This document shows positions 1 through 8,420 of a stretch of 50,985 bases of DNA, one piece after another; positions within the stretch are counted from its first letter, which is position 1; each line of letters starts with the position of its first letter. This stretch comes from a virus, in IMG/VR virus record IMGVR_UViG_3300018481_000028, positions 1 to 50,985 of that record, one strand, 5' to 3'. A program made the position numbers and the translations under genes. The notes under the pieces were generated by a model. It was not told the origin of the DNA. It saw only the letters and a program-made list of their open reading frames with translations, and ran no database searches.

Positions 1-253
1 ATGCAGAGGGGGGTGTATTTTTGAAGACCCCCTCCCCCTATCGAAAGTCTCCCAGATTTTTATAAAATAATTTTTTATTTTTTTTATTTTAATTATTATA
101 ATTTCTTCCAATCCAAACCCATTCGCCTAGGTGCCTGCCACTAGGTATACTAGTTCCTTCCCAAGAAAGAAGATACCAAGTTTGGTAATCAAATTGTGGA
201 TAACGTGAATTACATTCTATTAATGAAAAGCTAAACATCATACACCTCTAACG
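1..253. other. Left-end intergenic region
   Basis: No gene seen. It lies beyond the last minus-strand gene. It holds a very A/T-rich tract (about 58-115), an imperfect hairpin at 127-146 with arms CCTAGGTG and CACTAGG, a small ACCAAGTTTGGT palindrome near 174-186, and C/G runs at 7-45. It may contain the transcript end or a genome end. No clear U-tract terminator is visible. Confidence 0.4.
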
Positions 254-556
254 CTATAGATTAGTATAAACTTCTAGATTCTTTACATCTTCACGTGAAA
301 CTTTTCTCCACATTCCTGATACGTTCTCCTCTACAATCTCATCAATCGCATTCTGTATTGCTAAACGCTGATCAGGTTCAGAGACTTCATATGAAACCTT
401 AGCTATGCGTGCCAGGAAGGCGGAGGTATGATAACCCATCTTCATGTCATACTCTAGCCATTCGTCAAACCTTGTGAAAGGATCGAATGGATTGTCTACT
501 GTTGTTAGCATGTACTCTATTGGTTCGTTGACATCAGATAGACTTAGTTCACTCAT
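254..556 (-). CDS. Conserved hypothetical phage protein, 100 aa
   Basis: Acidic, mostly helical protein with no catalytic motif that I recognise. A central stretch (EYDMKMGYHTSAFLARIAK) and C-terminal AIDEIV give it the look of a family found in phages of Gram-positive hosts; that is from memory. It overlaps the end of the large polymerase-like gene by 8 bases and is the last gene of the transcript, so it is probably co-translated with that gene and may act with it. Function unknown. Confidence 0.75.
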   Translation of the reverse strand: MSELSLSDVNEPIEYMLTTVDNPFDPFTRFDEWLEYDMKMGYHTSAFLARIAKVSYEVSEPDQRLAIQNAIDEIVEENVSGMWRKVSREDVKNLEVYTNL

Positions 557-3290
557 TGAGTCCTACCTTGAGTGTAGTCAGGCCAATGCCCAACGCATCT
601 GCTACCTCAGCCTGTGTATAGCCGGAGGCCAACATAGTCTGGGCTCTACGCAACTTAGTACCAGTAAGCTTAGGTGTTTGCTTTGGCATAGCTAGGCGCT
701 TAACTGAATCAGGGGTACTGTTCTTAAGGATTCTTTCTAGCTTAGAAGGACTAACAGCTCCTGCTTGAATAGCATCCCATTCGCTCTGAGTGATGTCAAT
801 CCTGGTCTTCTTTGCACCAGTGCGGACTCTTGCCTTATTCAATGCTTGTGTTTTTATCTTCTTAGCATCCTCAGATTCCATATGTGGATTAGCCTGGCGT
901 GTCTGGGAAACCTCTAGGTTAGCAAAACGCTGGGCGGCTCTTTCATGTGGGGCGTTTCTTTCAGCAAGATCTAGCTTTGCATCCAACGATTCCACATCTT
1001 TAGCATACGTCTTCTTTGCAGAAGGAGAAGCAGGGCTACCTTTAAGAGGTAGGGCGGTCTTTCTTGCATCGTTAGCCATAGCTTTCAATCTATTTGAATG
1101 CTCAGCATAGATAACTTCTTGAGGAATAGGTGCACGATCTTTAGGAATAATATCAAATGCATTCTCAGTTACAGCTAAGCGCTCATGCTTTTCTTTTACA
1201 GGAACCATACGCCCTGTTGGTTGATACTCCCTTTTACCTGAGACGGGATTAACAGGACCAATTCGCTTACGTTCTTCCTTCATCTTTCCTGTTTCTACAA
1301 AGACCTTCTTACCTGTAACAGGATCAATAGGTCCACCTTGGCTAGCAGGTCGAGCTATTCTATGAGGAATGTGAGTCTCTGCTCCAGCTCTACTAATAAG
1401 AGTAGAAGCACCGCCTCTCTTTCTTCCTTGATACTCTTCTTTCAAAGCAAGAATACCATGATCTTTCTCGGATTGTCTCCAATCAAGCTGATGCTTTTCC
1501 GAATCAATGACAACCATGGAATGTCGAATTGCTCGAGAAAGCTGTTCTGTATTCGCTCCATGAAGAGTCATGTCAGTAATTAGATTGGAAACGTTACCCA
1601 TCTCTCGTTGCTTAGTATCCGATTTAACTGTAGGAATAGAAGAATCTTTTGGGATCTTATATTTCTGAGGATCAAATCCCTTCAATCCTTCAAGAGCAGG
1701 AGTACTTTCAACAGACTTTCTATTGTTAGGAATAACAAGAACGGTATCCCCATCGAAGTCTGCACCAGACAAACGTTCCGCAACTCTATGATGAATTCCT
1801 ACAGCATCTGCCGGATTAGATCCCATAATTCTACGAGCTTCACGATTCTTATTATTCACCGTCAATTCAGGAATTTCAAATGTTCCCCCATGAGGATGCC
1901 GAATCAAAGCTACACGCTCGCCATCATTTAGGTGGGGGGCATAAATTTCAGTTGGCTTCATGGATGGAACAGGAAGTAGAACTTTAGTTGCCGTTCTGGG
2001 TAAAGCTGCAGCTTCTAGATGTGTAGCCGATGAATCAACTGAATCAGCAAACTTCAGAAGAAGATCTTTCTTTACCGTCGCATTTGTAAGAGAATTGATT
2101 TCAGCTAGTTCTCGAACACGACGATCAAAGGTTAAATCAAGCTGTTGTCTAATAAGCTTTTGATTCTGCTTTGACAACATCTGTGAGGAAAGATCAGTTT
2201 TCCACGTATCCCAAGAACCTTCTTCTCCCGATCCTTCTTTAGTCGGACTACCAACCAAATTTACTGCAGAAATAACTTTGCCTGTTTTTGGATCATGTAC
2301 CTGACGAATAATAGAACCAAAGGGATTATCGGGATCCTTCGTATCGATAGGCTTTAGAGCATCTTTCTTACGTCCAGTATTATGCGCCTTAGTATTAAAG
2401 ACAACATCAACACCGTCAGGAAGATCCTCTTTGTAAACAGCCATACCCTTCATGTAATGCGTACCATCAACTAGAATACGCACCTGTCCATAACGTTTAC
2501 TTCCAATAGAAAGATCCTTCACTCCAGGACGAATATAGATCATACCATCAGCTTTAGCTCCGCCCTCAGGTCCATAATTAACTCGAATTCTTCTTGAGTT
2601 AAGTGAAATAGGTGGTCCGACACTGTCAAAACTTCGACCGTGATCATTTGAATATTCATTGATCAGTCGAATCTCATGTCTATTTCGTTTAACATAATCA
2701 TAAGGAATATCTGGCTTAGACAGTACCTTGGTAATTGTAAACTTACCAGGAATATTAACTTGTGGCTGATGAATCGTATGAATTAAATATCCTTCTTCTT
2801 TCAATACCGCAACTGCAGTCTTAAACCGTTCTTGTGTAACTCCTACCATTTTCTCGACACCAACACCAATATCAATCATACCTTTTTCATTAACTTGATC
2901 TCTGAGCATATTGGCAGTGGTCTGGAGAACACTTTGCTTATCTTTCTCACTAGAAGCAAGCAATGCGCGCACAGAAGACTCGGGAATACCCATTCGTCGA
3001 CCAATTTCAGTATATCCCCAGCCATCTTCTCTATGTCGTTGAGCAGTCAATCGTTTTGCTTGTTTCACTTGATCATTAGCAATTGCTCTCTTAGCTCGAA
3101 GCTGAGCTACAGATATACCTTGACCCTCAGCAATCTTTGCTTCACTCATTCCCTGCTTTTTAAGTATCGCCACTGAATCAAGAAAATCTCTATTACGAGT
3201 AGTTTCAGGATCACCAGATCCCCAAGGATATCGACCAGATCGGCGCTGAACGCCATAATGCGCGAGATGTTCTTCTTCAGTGCGAATCAT
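549..3290 (-). CDS. Putative single-chain double-barrel RNA polymerase (YonO/crAss gp66/RdRP-like)
   Basis: The 913-residue protein carries DFDGD at residues 511-515 in the context LSGADFDGDTVLVIP. This is the metal-binding signature of the second double-psi barrel in multi-subunit RNA polymerases and their single-chain relatives. Upstream, residues 248-290 show DGMIYIRPG, a GQVRI strand and YMKGMAVY, matching the first-barrel pattern in which a Lys (here K281) contacts the nascent RNA. Residues 458-475 (GERVALIRHPHGGTFEI) fit the strand before the DFDGD loop. The N terminus (AHYGVQRRSGRYPWGSG, residues 10-26) resembles a tag on phage structural proteins, followed by helix-turn-helix-like segments (about 36-75 and 85-112). 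A second helix-turn-helix-like stretch closes the C terminus. The start is ATG with GGAGG upstream, overlapping the previous gene by ATGA. Likely role: phage transcription, possibly virion-carried. The assignment rests on motifs only. Confidence 0.72.
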   Translation of the reverse strand: MIRTEEEHLAHYGVQRRSGRYPWGSGDPETTRNRDFLDSVAILKKQGMSEAKIAEGQGISVAQLRAKRAIANDQVKQAKRLTAQRHREDGWGYTEIGRRMGIPESSVRALLASSEKDKQSVLQTTANMLRDQVNEKGMIDIGVGVEKMVGVTQERFKTAVAVLKEEGYLIHTIHQPQVNIPGKFTITKVLSKPDIPYDYVKRNRHEIRLINEYSNDHGRSFDSVGPPISLNSRRIRVNYGPEGGAKADGMIYIRPGVKDLSIGSKRYGQVRILVDGTHYMKGMAVYKEDLPDGVDVVFNTKAHNTGRKKDALKPIDTKDPDNPFGSIIRQVHDPKTGKVISAVNLVGSPTKEGSGEEGSWDTWKTDLSSQMLSKQNQKLIRQQLDLTFDRRVRELAEINSLTNATVKKDLLLKFADSVDSSATHLEAAALPRTATKVLLPVPSMKPTEIYAPHLNDGERVALIRHPHGGTFEIPELTVNNKNREARRIMGSNPADAVGIHHRVAERLSGADFDGDTVLVIPNNRKSVESTPALEGLKGFDPQKYKIPKDSSIPTVKSDTKQREMGNVSNLITDMTLHGANTEQLSRAIRHSMVVIDSEKHQLDWRQSEKDHGILALKEEYQGRKRGGASTLISRAGAETHIPHRIARPASQGGPIDPVTGKKVFVETGKMKEERKRIGPVNPVSGKREYQPTGRMVPVKEKHERLAVTENAFDIIPKDRAPIPQEVIYAEHSNRLKAMANDARKTALPLKGSPASPSAKKTYAKDVESLDAKLDLAERNAPHERAAQRFANLEVSQTRQANPHMESEDAKKIKTQALNKARVRTGAKKTRIDITQSEWDAIQAGAVSPSKLERILKNSTPDSVKRLAMPKQTPKLTGTKLRRAQTMLASGYTQAEVADALGIGLTTLKVGLNE

Positions 3291-3844
3291 GACAGTTCCT
3301 CCAATCTGCGATGAGAGATTACTTTATCGAATTCTTGAATTCTTTCCATAATAAATGCGACATCCTCCGGATCTGCATCATAGACCATAACTTCATTATC
3401 TTGATAAATACGAAGTTCGATCTTAATATCAAACGGATCTTTGTCGTACTCGAGACAGAAGAGGGCAGCATAAACCTCGAGCTGATGGACAGAACCTGGA
3501 AATACGCCAGTTTTCAAATCATGAATTCGAAGGGTGTTATATCGAAAAGCGATCGTATCAGCGGTACCAAAGCAATTCTCGGAATAGTACAAAATTTGTT
3601 CGCATTGCATTCTATACTTAATTGCATCATTAATATACAAACCGATGGTTCCAACTAGACCTGAAATTCTTCCTTCTTCAATTTCTCTATGAGCATACTC
3701 GTGCTGCGCAGTACCATAAGCGGCGGCTTGAGCTGCAGTCCAACGTTCAAGTAGCCTATCAGGTGTATAGTGAATCCAATGATACTGACTAGGACTGAGA
3801 AATGCGTGCTCGCCTTGGAGGTTTAAATGCTTGTTGAAGCGCAA
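3287..3844 (-). CDS. PD-(D/E)XK (RecB/Cas4-like) nuclease
   Basis: The 185-residue protein shows the RecB-like nuclease motif order: H48 in AQHEYA, D96 in GTADTIAF, D109 and K111 in IHDLKTG, and Q121 in HQLEVYAALF. These give the H, D, D-x-K and Q-x-x-x-Y pattern of metal-dependent exonucleases that act in phage recombination or DNA processing. I chose the TTG start because GAGGAGG sits six bases upstream and the protein then begins near the conserved HAFLSPSQYHW block. An ATG 18 bases further upstream is the alternative but puts that ribosome site inside the gene. It overlaps the upstream nuclease gene by 56 bases and the polymerase-like gene by ATGA. Confidence 0.8.
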   Translation of the reverse strand: MRFNKHLNLQGEHAFLSPSQYHWIHYTPDRLLERWTAAQAAAYGTAQHEYAHREIEEGRISGLVGTIGLYINDAIKYRMQCEQILYYSENCFGTADTIAFRYNTLRIHDLKTGVFPGSVHQLEVYAALFCLEYDKDPFDIKIELRIYQDNEVMVYDADPEDVAFIMERIQEFDKVISHRRLEELS

Positions 3845-4106
3845 GTAAAACCTCCTCTTCATTCTCGGGATAGATATAAGCAGCGAAGGACATCTCATTC
3901 AACTGTTCAATATAATGTCTTTGATTAGGCTGAAAACTTGCCGAAGCAGAGGCTTTAACCTCGAGTGAAGCCCAATACTTTTTCCAAAGCAGAAGAAGAT
4001 CTGGTAATCCTTGACGATATATGGGATCTAATTTTATAATCACACAACCGGGAAACATCTCTTCAAGTCTCTTGATCAATCTAGCTTGATATTTATTCTC
4101 GGTCAT
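3789..4106 (-). CDS. VRR-NUC-like small PD-(D/E)XK nuclease
   Basis: The 105-residue protein has D36 in QGLPDLLLLW, then E49 and K51 in SLEVKAS, and a Q/N-rich segment before a helix (FQPNQRHYIEQL). This is the compact VRR-NUC or Holliday-junction-resolvase-like arrangement, in which a helix precedes the PD and E-x-K strands. Likely role is cutting branched phage DNA during replication or before packaging. Start ATG overlaps the upstream fibre gene by ATGA. It sits directly before a second nuclease of the same superfold, suggesting a DNA-processing pair. Confidence 0.75.
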   Translation of the reverse strand: MTENKYQARLIKRLEEMFPGCVIIKLDPIYRQGLPDLLLLWKKYWASLEVKASASASFQPNQRHYIEQLNEMSFAAYIYPENEEEVLLALQQAFKPPRRARISQS

Positions 4107-4570
4107 GTCAATTTCTCTAAAGCACCCTCGCAACTACAAGTACCACCCGCACCACCAGCATTTGAAGCGGCATAAACTGTGAAATAATCACCAGCTAAAC
4201 AATTATACAGATTTGCAAGACCGCCACCAGCATTCAGTGCAGCTACAGCTGTAACAACATTTGGACTAGCAACTCCTCCACCACTATTAAAATGACTAAC
4301 CGCAATTAATGAAGGTACAACAGTACCAGTCTGACCTGTCCACCAAGCATGAGCTGTAAAACGATAACGACCTGCGCCATTAACAACATAACCTCCAGCT
4401 AAAACTCCAGCCCAATCAGCCCAACGAGTTGAAGTAATTGGAATTGCAACATAGCCTCCACCTGCTGGAGTAGCAACCGAATGTAATCCTGCAATTGAAC
4501 CAAGCGCAGGCCCAGGAGGCCCAGCAGGTCCTGGAGGTCCTGCTAACGGAGTCCAATAAGGAGTACTCAT
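4103..4570 (-). CDS. Small collagen-like tail fibre or tip protein
   Basis: The 155-residue protein opens with STPYWTPLAGPPGPAGPPGP, a short collagen triplet run at about residues 10-21. A beta-rich, glycine- and alanine-rich domain of about 130 residues follows, resembling the C1q/TNF-like heads of phage fibres. It is probably trimeric and exposed on the tail tip. The start is the ATG that overlaps the stop of the upstream fibre gene by ATGA; a longer reading upstream has no supporting ribosome site. It closes a three-gene receptor-binding block. Confidence 0.65.
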   Translation of the reverse strand: MSTPYWTPLAGPPGPAGPPGPALGSIAGLHSVATPAGGGYVAIPITSTRWADWAGVLAGGYVVNGAGRYRFTAHAWWTGQTGTVVPSLIAVSHFNSGGGVASPNVVTAVAALNAGGGLANLYNCLAGDYFTVYAASNAGGAGGTCSCEGALEKLT

Positions 4571-5220
4571 TGCTCCGCCAACCAGAGACCACCAGCAAGA
4601 CTGACCCAAGAACGCGCGAAAGCCATGTAGCACCCCCAAGCCGTTGCATAACTACCCGCACCCGGCGTTGTTGGAATTCGAAAACCTTCGCCCTCGGTAC
4701 CACTATTTGCCAAATTCATAATATGAACACCAGGAGATGAAGCAGGTCGTAGTCCAGCAGGAAGTGTAAAACAATTACCTCCTACTGCCGGAGGTGCTAT
4801 CAATCCTTTACCAACTACAAGACCTGATGGAAGACGTCTAAGTGCACTGACACCAGCACCACCATAAGGCACAGCATAATCAGCAGCACTAACATAAGGA
4901 ATATCAATTCCAAGCCGTAGCCAACCCGTATCAGTCCAAGGAGCTACTGCAGGAACCGGCTTCCAAATAGCCGGAGATCCGGGAGCATCGACAGTTAGAA
5001 CAGATTCATCCGTAGCACCTACAGTTGTTGGAACTCCACTACCTACAGGTAGAGGTGGAGTTTGCCCTGTTGAAGGTCTCACAGCTAGATAATCAATTCC
5101 ATTATGTGTAACAACCTGACCCGGAATATATGCGGTACCTGCAGCCCAAGCACCTTTGTGCTCGATCGGACCACCGTAAACTCCACCACCACCAAGAAGT
5201 TCCCAATTAGGTTCGCTCAT
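4567..5220 (-). CDS. Minor tail / receptor-binding protein with carbohydrate-binding-like module
   Basis: The 217-residue protein has near its N terminus the segment HKGAWAAGTAYIPGQVV followed by DYLAVRPSTGQTPP. This matches the small type-5/12 chitin-binding fold and is almost repeated in the adjacent collagen-like fibre (IGDWAAGTPYKKGDVV). The rest is glycine- and proline-rich with no recognised domain. It likely forms part of the tail-tip adhesion apparatus and binds cell-wall sugars. It overlaps the next gene by ATGA. Confidence 0.65.
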   Translation of the reverse strand: MSEPNWELLGGGGVYGGPIEHKGAWAAGTAYIPGQVVTHNGIDYLAVRPSTGQTPPLPVGSGVPTTVGATDESVLTVDAPGSPAIWKPVPAVAPWTDTGWLRLGIDIPYVSAADYAVPYGGAGVSALRRLPSGLVVGKGLIAPPAVGGNCFTLPAGLRPASSPGVHIMNLANSGTEGEGFRIPTTPGAGSYATAWGCYMAFARSWVSLAGGLWLAEQ

Positions 5221-5228
5221 ATCTCTCC

Positions 5229-6959
5229 TTACGAATGGTAGAAGAGGTTACCTGGTACAACAAAAGATCCACCATCAACGGGTGTTCCCGCTGTTTGTGG
5301 ACCTACAGTAATACCTGTGGAAGCATGATCAATCCAATTTGGGCCACTACCCCAATCCGTATGACTAGTACCTGCTATCGAAGTTGTTCCACCACCAGGG
5401 TTATCGCCCGAATAATGAAGATTGTGTTCATGCGTCGGATCATTGACCACATGCTTATGTTTAAAACGACGATTAGCAACTGTTGCGTCTCCATCACTCT
5501 TACCAACCGCATTAATATCAGCATGAGTTCCAAGCATGACTAGAGCTCGACCTCGAGCATCAGGAAAGTTTGCACCCAGCAAAGCTACTAGAGCGGTATT
5601 AGCTGGAGGCACCGCAGAACCATCGGCAAGATACCATGTTCCGCCCTGTGGATCAGCATGAGATGCAGCCTGGGCACTTACTTTAGTATCACCCGTTTGC
5701 CATGCTGGTGCTCCTCCAGAAGGAGCCGGTGCAGGCGGAGTTGATCCCGTTGAATCATTAACCGCTAGGTAATCATTACCACCATAACGAACAACATCGC
5801 CCTTCTTATATGGAGTTCCTGCTGCCCAGTCACCAATATAATCAACGCCACCACCAGCAATAGTTTTCCATTCAGTATCATAATCAGTAGCAGTTTTCTT
5901 TACCAGCGCAAGCCCAGTTGTTCCACCTGCAGGAACTCCTGGTCCGGCTGGTCCTTGTGAACCCGCTGGTCCCGTTGACCCAGTAGGTCCTTGTGAACCC
6001 GTTGCACCCGTAGCGCCTGCAGGTCCAGTATTACCAATATCGCCCTTATCACCCTTCGGACCCTGAGAACCTGTAGCACCGGGAGTTCCTTGAATGCCCT
6101 GAGGACCATCAGCTCCTGTAGCTCCAGTATTACCAGTATCACCTTTGACACCCTGGGGACCTTGAATTCCCTGAGCTCCGGTGTTACCGGTGTCACCTTT
6201 GACACCCTGGGGACCTTGAATTCCTTGAGGGCCCTGAGACCCCGGTGGTCCTTGAATTGACCCACCACTAATCCAGGCAGAACCATTCCAAATATGCAAG
6301 GAATCATCTGCTTGAACAATATACGCGTCGCCCTGTTGATTTCCAGATGGAGGCAGATTACCAACAGTCGCAACCGAACCCTTCATCAAGATGCCCGTAC
6401 CAGTGGCCCCTTGTGGTCCAGTTGGCCCCGGATTGCCCTGAACTCCCTGAGGACCTTGAGCTCCTGGATCTCCTGGATCACCTTCTACCCCTTGGGGTCC
6501 TTGTGGGCCAGGTACAGTTGAATCAGCACCGGCAGGTCCTGTATTACCGGTATCACCCTTGACACCTTGTGGACCCTGAGATCCCACCGGACCTTCCGGT
6601 CCGGTTTCTCCTGCTGGGCCTTGAGGTCCAGGAACAGTAGAGTCGGCTCCCTGAGGACCCGTCGGTCCTGTAAATCCTCGAGGACCCTCTGGACCCTCTG
6701 GACCTTCTGGACCGAGATTACCAGCAGCAATTACAATAACATCAGTAGTAGACTTAAGCTTAACATCTATATCTGATTCTTCAACAACAACGCCTACTCC
6801 ATTAGATTCAACAGTTATTTCTTCTACAGGTATATCAATCGATGTCGAAACAATAACCTCAGGAATTGATTCAACATCTACCTCAGCTTCTTCTACATCA
6901 TCAATCTCAACTTCTATTTCATCCGAGCTAATAATAATATGTAGCTCATCTTGTAACAT
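5229..6959 (-). CDS. Collagen-like tail fibre with collar-type C terminus
   Basis: The 576-residue protein has an acidic, valine-rich N terminus (about 1-80) and a long Gly-X-Y collagen-like region (about 82-345), partly interrupted at about 190-235. A chitin-binding-like WAAGTPYKKGDVV module follows near residue 375, then a C-terminal collar-like domain containing FPDARGRALVMLGTH and HKHVVNDPTHEH. The collagen part should trimerise into a stalk, with the C terminus at the receptor end. Repeat number here is likely variable through slippage. It overlaps the upstream gene by 14 bases. Confidence 0.85.
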   Translation of the reverse strand: MLQDELHIIISSDEIEVEIDDVEEAEVDVESIPEVIVSTSIDIPVEEITVESNGVGVVVEESDIDVKLKSTTDVIVIAAGNLGPEGPEGPEGPRGFTGPTGPQGADSTVPGPQGPAGETGPEGPVGSQGPQGVKGDTGNTGPAGADSTVPGPQGPQGVEGDPGDPGAQGPQGVQGNPGPTGPQGATGTGILMKGSVATVGNLPPSGNQQGDAYIVQADDSLHIWNGSAWISGGSIQGPPGSQGPQGIQGPQGVKGDTGNTGAQGIQGPQGVKGDTGNTGATGADGPQGIQGTPGATGSQGPKGDKGDIGNTGPAGATGATGSQGPTGSTGPAGSQGPAGPGVPAGGTTGLALVKKTATDYDTEWKTIAGGGVDYIGDWAAGTPYKKGDVVRYGGNDYLAVNDSTGSTPPAPAPSGGAPAWQTGDTKVSAQAASHADPQGGTWYLADGSAVPPANTALVALLGANFPDARGRALVMLGTHADINAVGKSDGDATVANRRFKHKHVVNDPTHEHNLHYSGDNPGGGTTSIAGTSHTDWGSGPNWIDHASTGITVGPQTAGTPVDGGSFVVPGNLFYHS

Positions 6960-7326
6960 CGCTCACGCACTCCACTTTACCTTGACACAAAGTGCGTGGT
7001 TCTTTACCTGAAGGAGTCCATTGAACATCCCAGACACCAACAAATTTACCGCTAGTAGCAGATGCATGTTCTGATAGATCTTGTGTCTGATCTCCAGTTA
7101 ACTTGAGTACAACAATGCCTTGATAAGCATCAACCATATCTGAAGCAAATTCAACTATAGGGGGATCTTCTGTTAGACGCTCTAGCCGTACCTGTGCTTG
7201 TACCATGCCTGTAACATCAATAGGAGCACCGGCCGCAGTAGTGCACTTTAATCTAAATGAAACCGCGTCTCCAGCATATAATGCTAGATCCAAAATTTGT
7301 GGCTGAACATTAATTTGGCCAGCCAT
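6946..7326 (-). CDS. Baseplate/upper-fibre-like tail protein
   Basis: The 126-residue, beta-rich protein starts AGQINVQPQILDLALYAGD and contains DVTGMVQAQVRL and GVWDVQWTPSGK. This resembles small immunoglobulin-like baseplate proteins of the BppU N-terminal type that attach fibres to the tail. The start is the ATG preceded by AAAGGAGG. It is the first gene after a sigma70-type promoter at 7394-7423, so it opens the fibre transcript. Function inferred from fold-like pattern and position. Confidence 0.6.
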   Translation of the reverse strand: MAGQINVQPQILDLALYAGDAVSFRLKCTTAAGAPIDVTGMVQAQVRLERLTEDPPIVEFASDMVDAYQGIVVLKLTGDQTQDLSEHASATSGKFVGVWDVQWTPSGKEPRTLCQGKVECVSDVTR

Positions 7327-7393
7327 GCTCCTCCTTTCACTACCCGCGAACAAATAACTGCAAAAAAAATAAGAAGGTATTCTAGCTCCCTCT

Positions 7394-7423
7394 ATTATAT
7401 ACTGCGAATTTTTTACTACTCAA
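7394..7423 (-). promoter_or_regulatory. Sigma70-like promoter for the fibre operon
   Basis: On the minus strand TTGAGT and TATAAT are separated by 18 bases. The spacer includes GTAAAAAATTCGCAG, related to the repeated promoter family at 22-28 kb. It faces the fibre genes, with the first start about 70 bases away. Confidence 0.6.
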
Positions 7424-7432
7424 TATCTAATC

Positions 7433-7645
7433 CTATTTTTCGGCTCCAGAAGACGGATATCGCTTCTGGAGATCTTGATCAACTCGTTCAACCTGGTCTA
7501 CCATACCGATTAGATGAGCATCTGTGACGATTGCGTCAGCCCAGATTGTAATCACCCAGGAATATAGTCCTGCTGATGTTCGACGCAGCTCAATCGAGCC
7601 ACGGCCAGGGACAGGATCTCTATATGTTTTTACGGTTTCAGCCAT
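7433..7645 (-). CDS. Hypothetical protein, 70 aa
   Basis: Small protein with beta-strand-like segments (GRGSIELRRTSAGLYSWVITI) followed by a charged helix. I recognise no family. Its last codons lie close to the fibre promoter, so it ends the upstream transcript. It lies in a run of closely spaced small genes with normal ribosome sites. Confidence 0.65.
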   Translation of the reverse strand: MAETVKTYRDPVPGRGSIELRRTSAGLYSWVITIWADAIVTDAHLIGMVDQVERVDQDLQKRYPSSGAEK

Positions 7646-7654
7646 ATCATTCTC

Positions 7655-7876
7655 CTATGTAGTTTTTCTTAGTAACCAAAGCAAAAATCTTCCCCACCAA
7701 TGTTCTCGTCGACGATCGTAATCCTCAATTACTAAATTCAATAACTCTCGTTCAGCAGGTATTTTATAAGTATGTTGCGAAGCGTTCTCATATCCAGGCT
7801 CACCCGGGTTTACCTTTGATCCATCCGATCGGGTTCGCTCTGTCGCTATCCTAGTTTCTATCGGTCTTTTTTCCAT
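7655..7876 (-). CDS. Hypothetical protein, 73 aa
   Basis: A charged N-terminal half is followed by a C-terminal amphipathic or membrane-associated stretch (HWWGRFLLWLLRKTT) ending in basic residues. It could sit on the inner face of the membrane. No family recognised. Spaced about ten bases from each neighbour, so likely co-transcribed. Confidence 0.6.
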   Translation of the reverse strand: MEKRPIETRIATERTRSDGSKVNPGEPGYENASQHTYKIPAERELLNLVIEDYDRRREHWWGRFLLWLLRKTT

Positions 7877-7889
7877 CTCTATCCTCCAT

Positions 7890-8420
7890 CTAAACTTCTA
7901 GATCGAGTTCAAGTTGTTCAACAACACCGAATTCCTGATAAGTAGGCCAAACATAAGTTCGATTCAAAATTGAAAGAACTAGATCTTGCTCGAGCAAACC
8001 ATATGTCTTAGCAGCTTTAAGTGAATTTGCACTCACCTTGCCGGTTTTCAAATCTACTACCGGAGACAAAATAGGATATTCATATGGATATCTGAATTGC
8101 CGATTATACTTGATTGCAAACCATCTGGGACGCCAGACAAGGTTGCTTACATGATTATTGTGACGATCACCATCCAAGTTAATTGGAGTATCGAAAGGCC
8201 CACTGGGTTGAAGAATAAATGCTTTGGCTACCAGCAGTGGAACTGATCTATGAAATTGGACCCCATTTCGCATCAGCCCGACTTGAAGTAATCCATATTG
8301 ATTTAGATTCAGAGACAAGATTCTCTCAGTATTGTCAGAACGAACTCTGCCATGATCACTGACGCTGTAACCTGGAAAGAAATCTATCGGTTTCCATAAT
8401 TCATTCACGACAGCCGCCAA
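7890..8420 (-). CDS. HNH homing-type endonuclease with NUMOD4 and NUMOD1-like parts
   Basis: The 176-residue protein begins with ELWKPIDFFPGYSVSDHGRV, the NUMOD4 DNA-recognition pattern. An HNH_3-type core follows, with H in FHRSVPLLVAKAF and the NLDGDRHNNHVSNLVW block. The C-terminal VDLKTGKVSANSLKAAKTYG stretch resembles NUMOD1. Such free-standing nucleases are mobile genes that cut a related genome near their own insertion point. It overlaps the upstream gene by 16 bases, so it is well integrated into this operon. Confidence 0.85.
   Translation of the reverse strand: MAAVVNELWKPIDFFPGYSVSDHGRVRSDNTERILSLNLNQYGLLQVGLMRNGVQFHRSVPLLVAKAFILQPSGPFDTPINLDGDRHNNHVSNLVWRPRWFAIKYNRQFRYPYEYPILSPVVDLKTGKVSANSLKAAKTYGLLEQDLVLSILNRTYVWPTYQEFGVVEQLELDLEV

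Noticed and set aside
1-253. Terminal direct repeat between the two window ends
   Set aside because: Comparing the first and last 100 bases by eye shows C/G-rich runs but no shared stretch long enough to be a terminal repeat.
5900-6776. Several open frames on both strands across the collagen-like region
   Set aside because: They mirror the Gly-Pro codon repeats of the fibre gene in other frames and lack ribosome sites.
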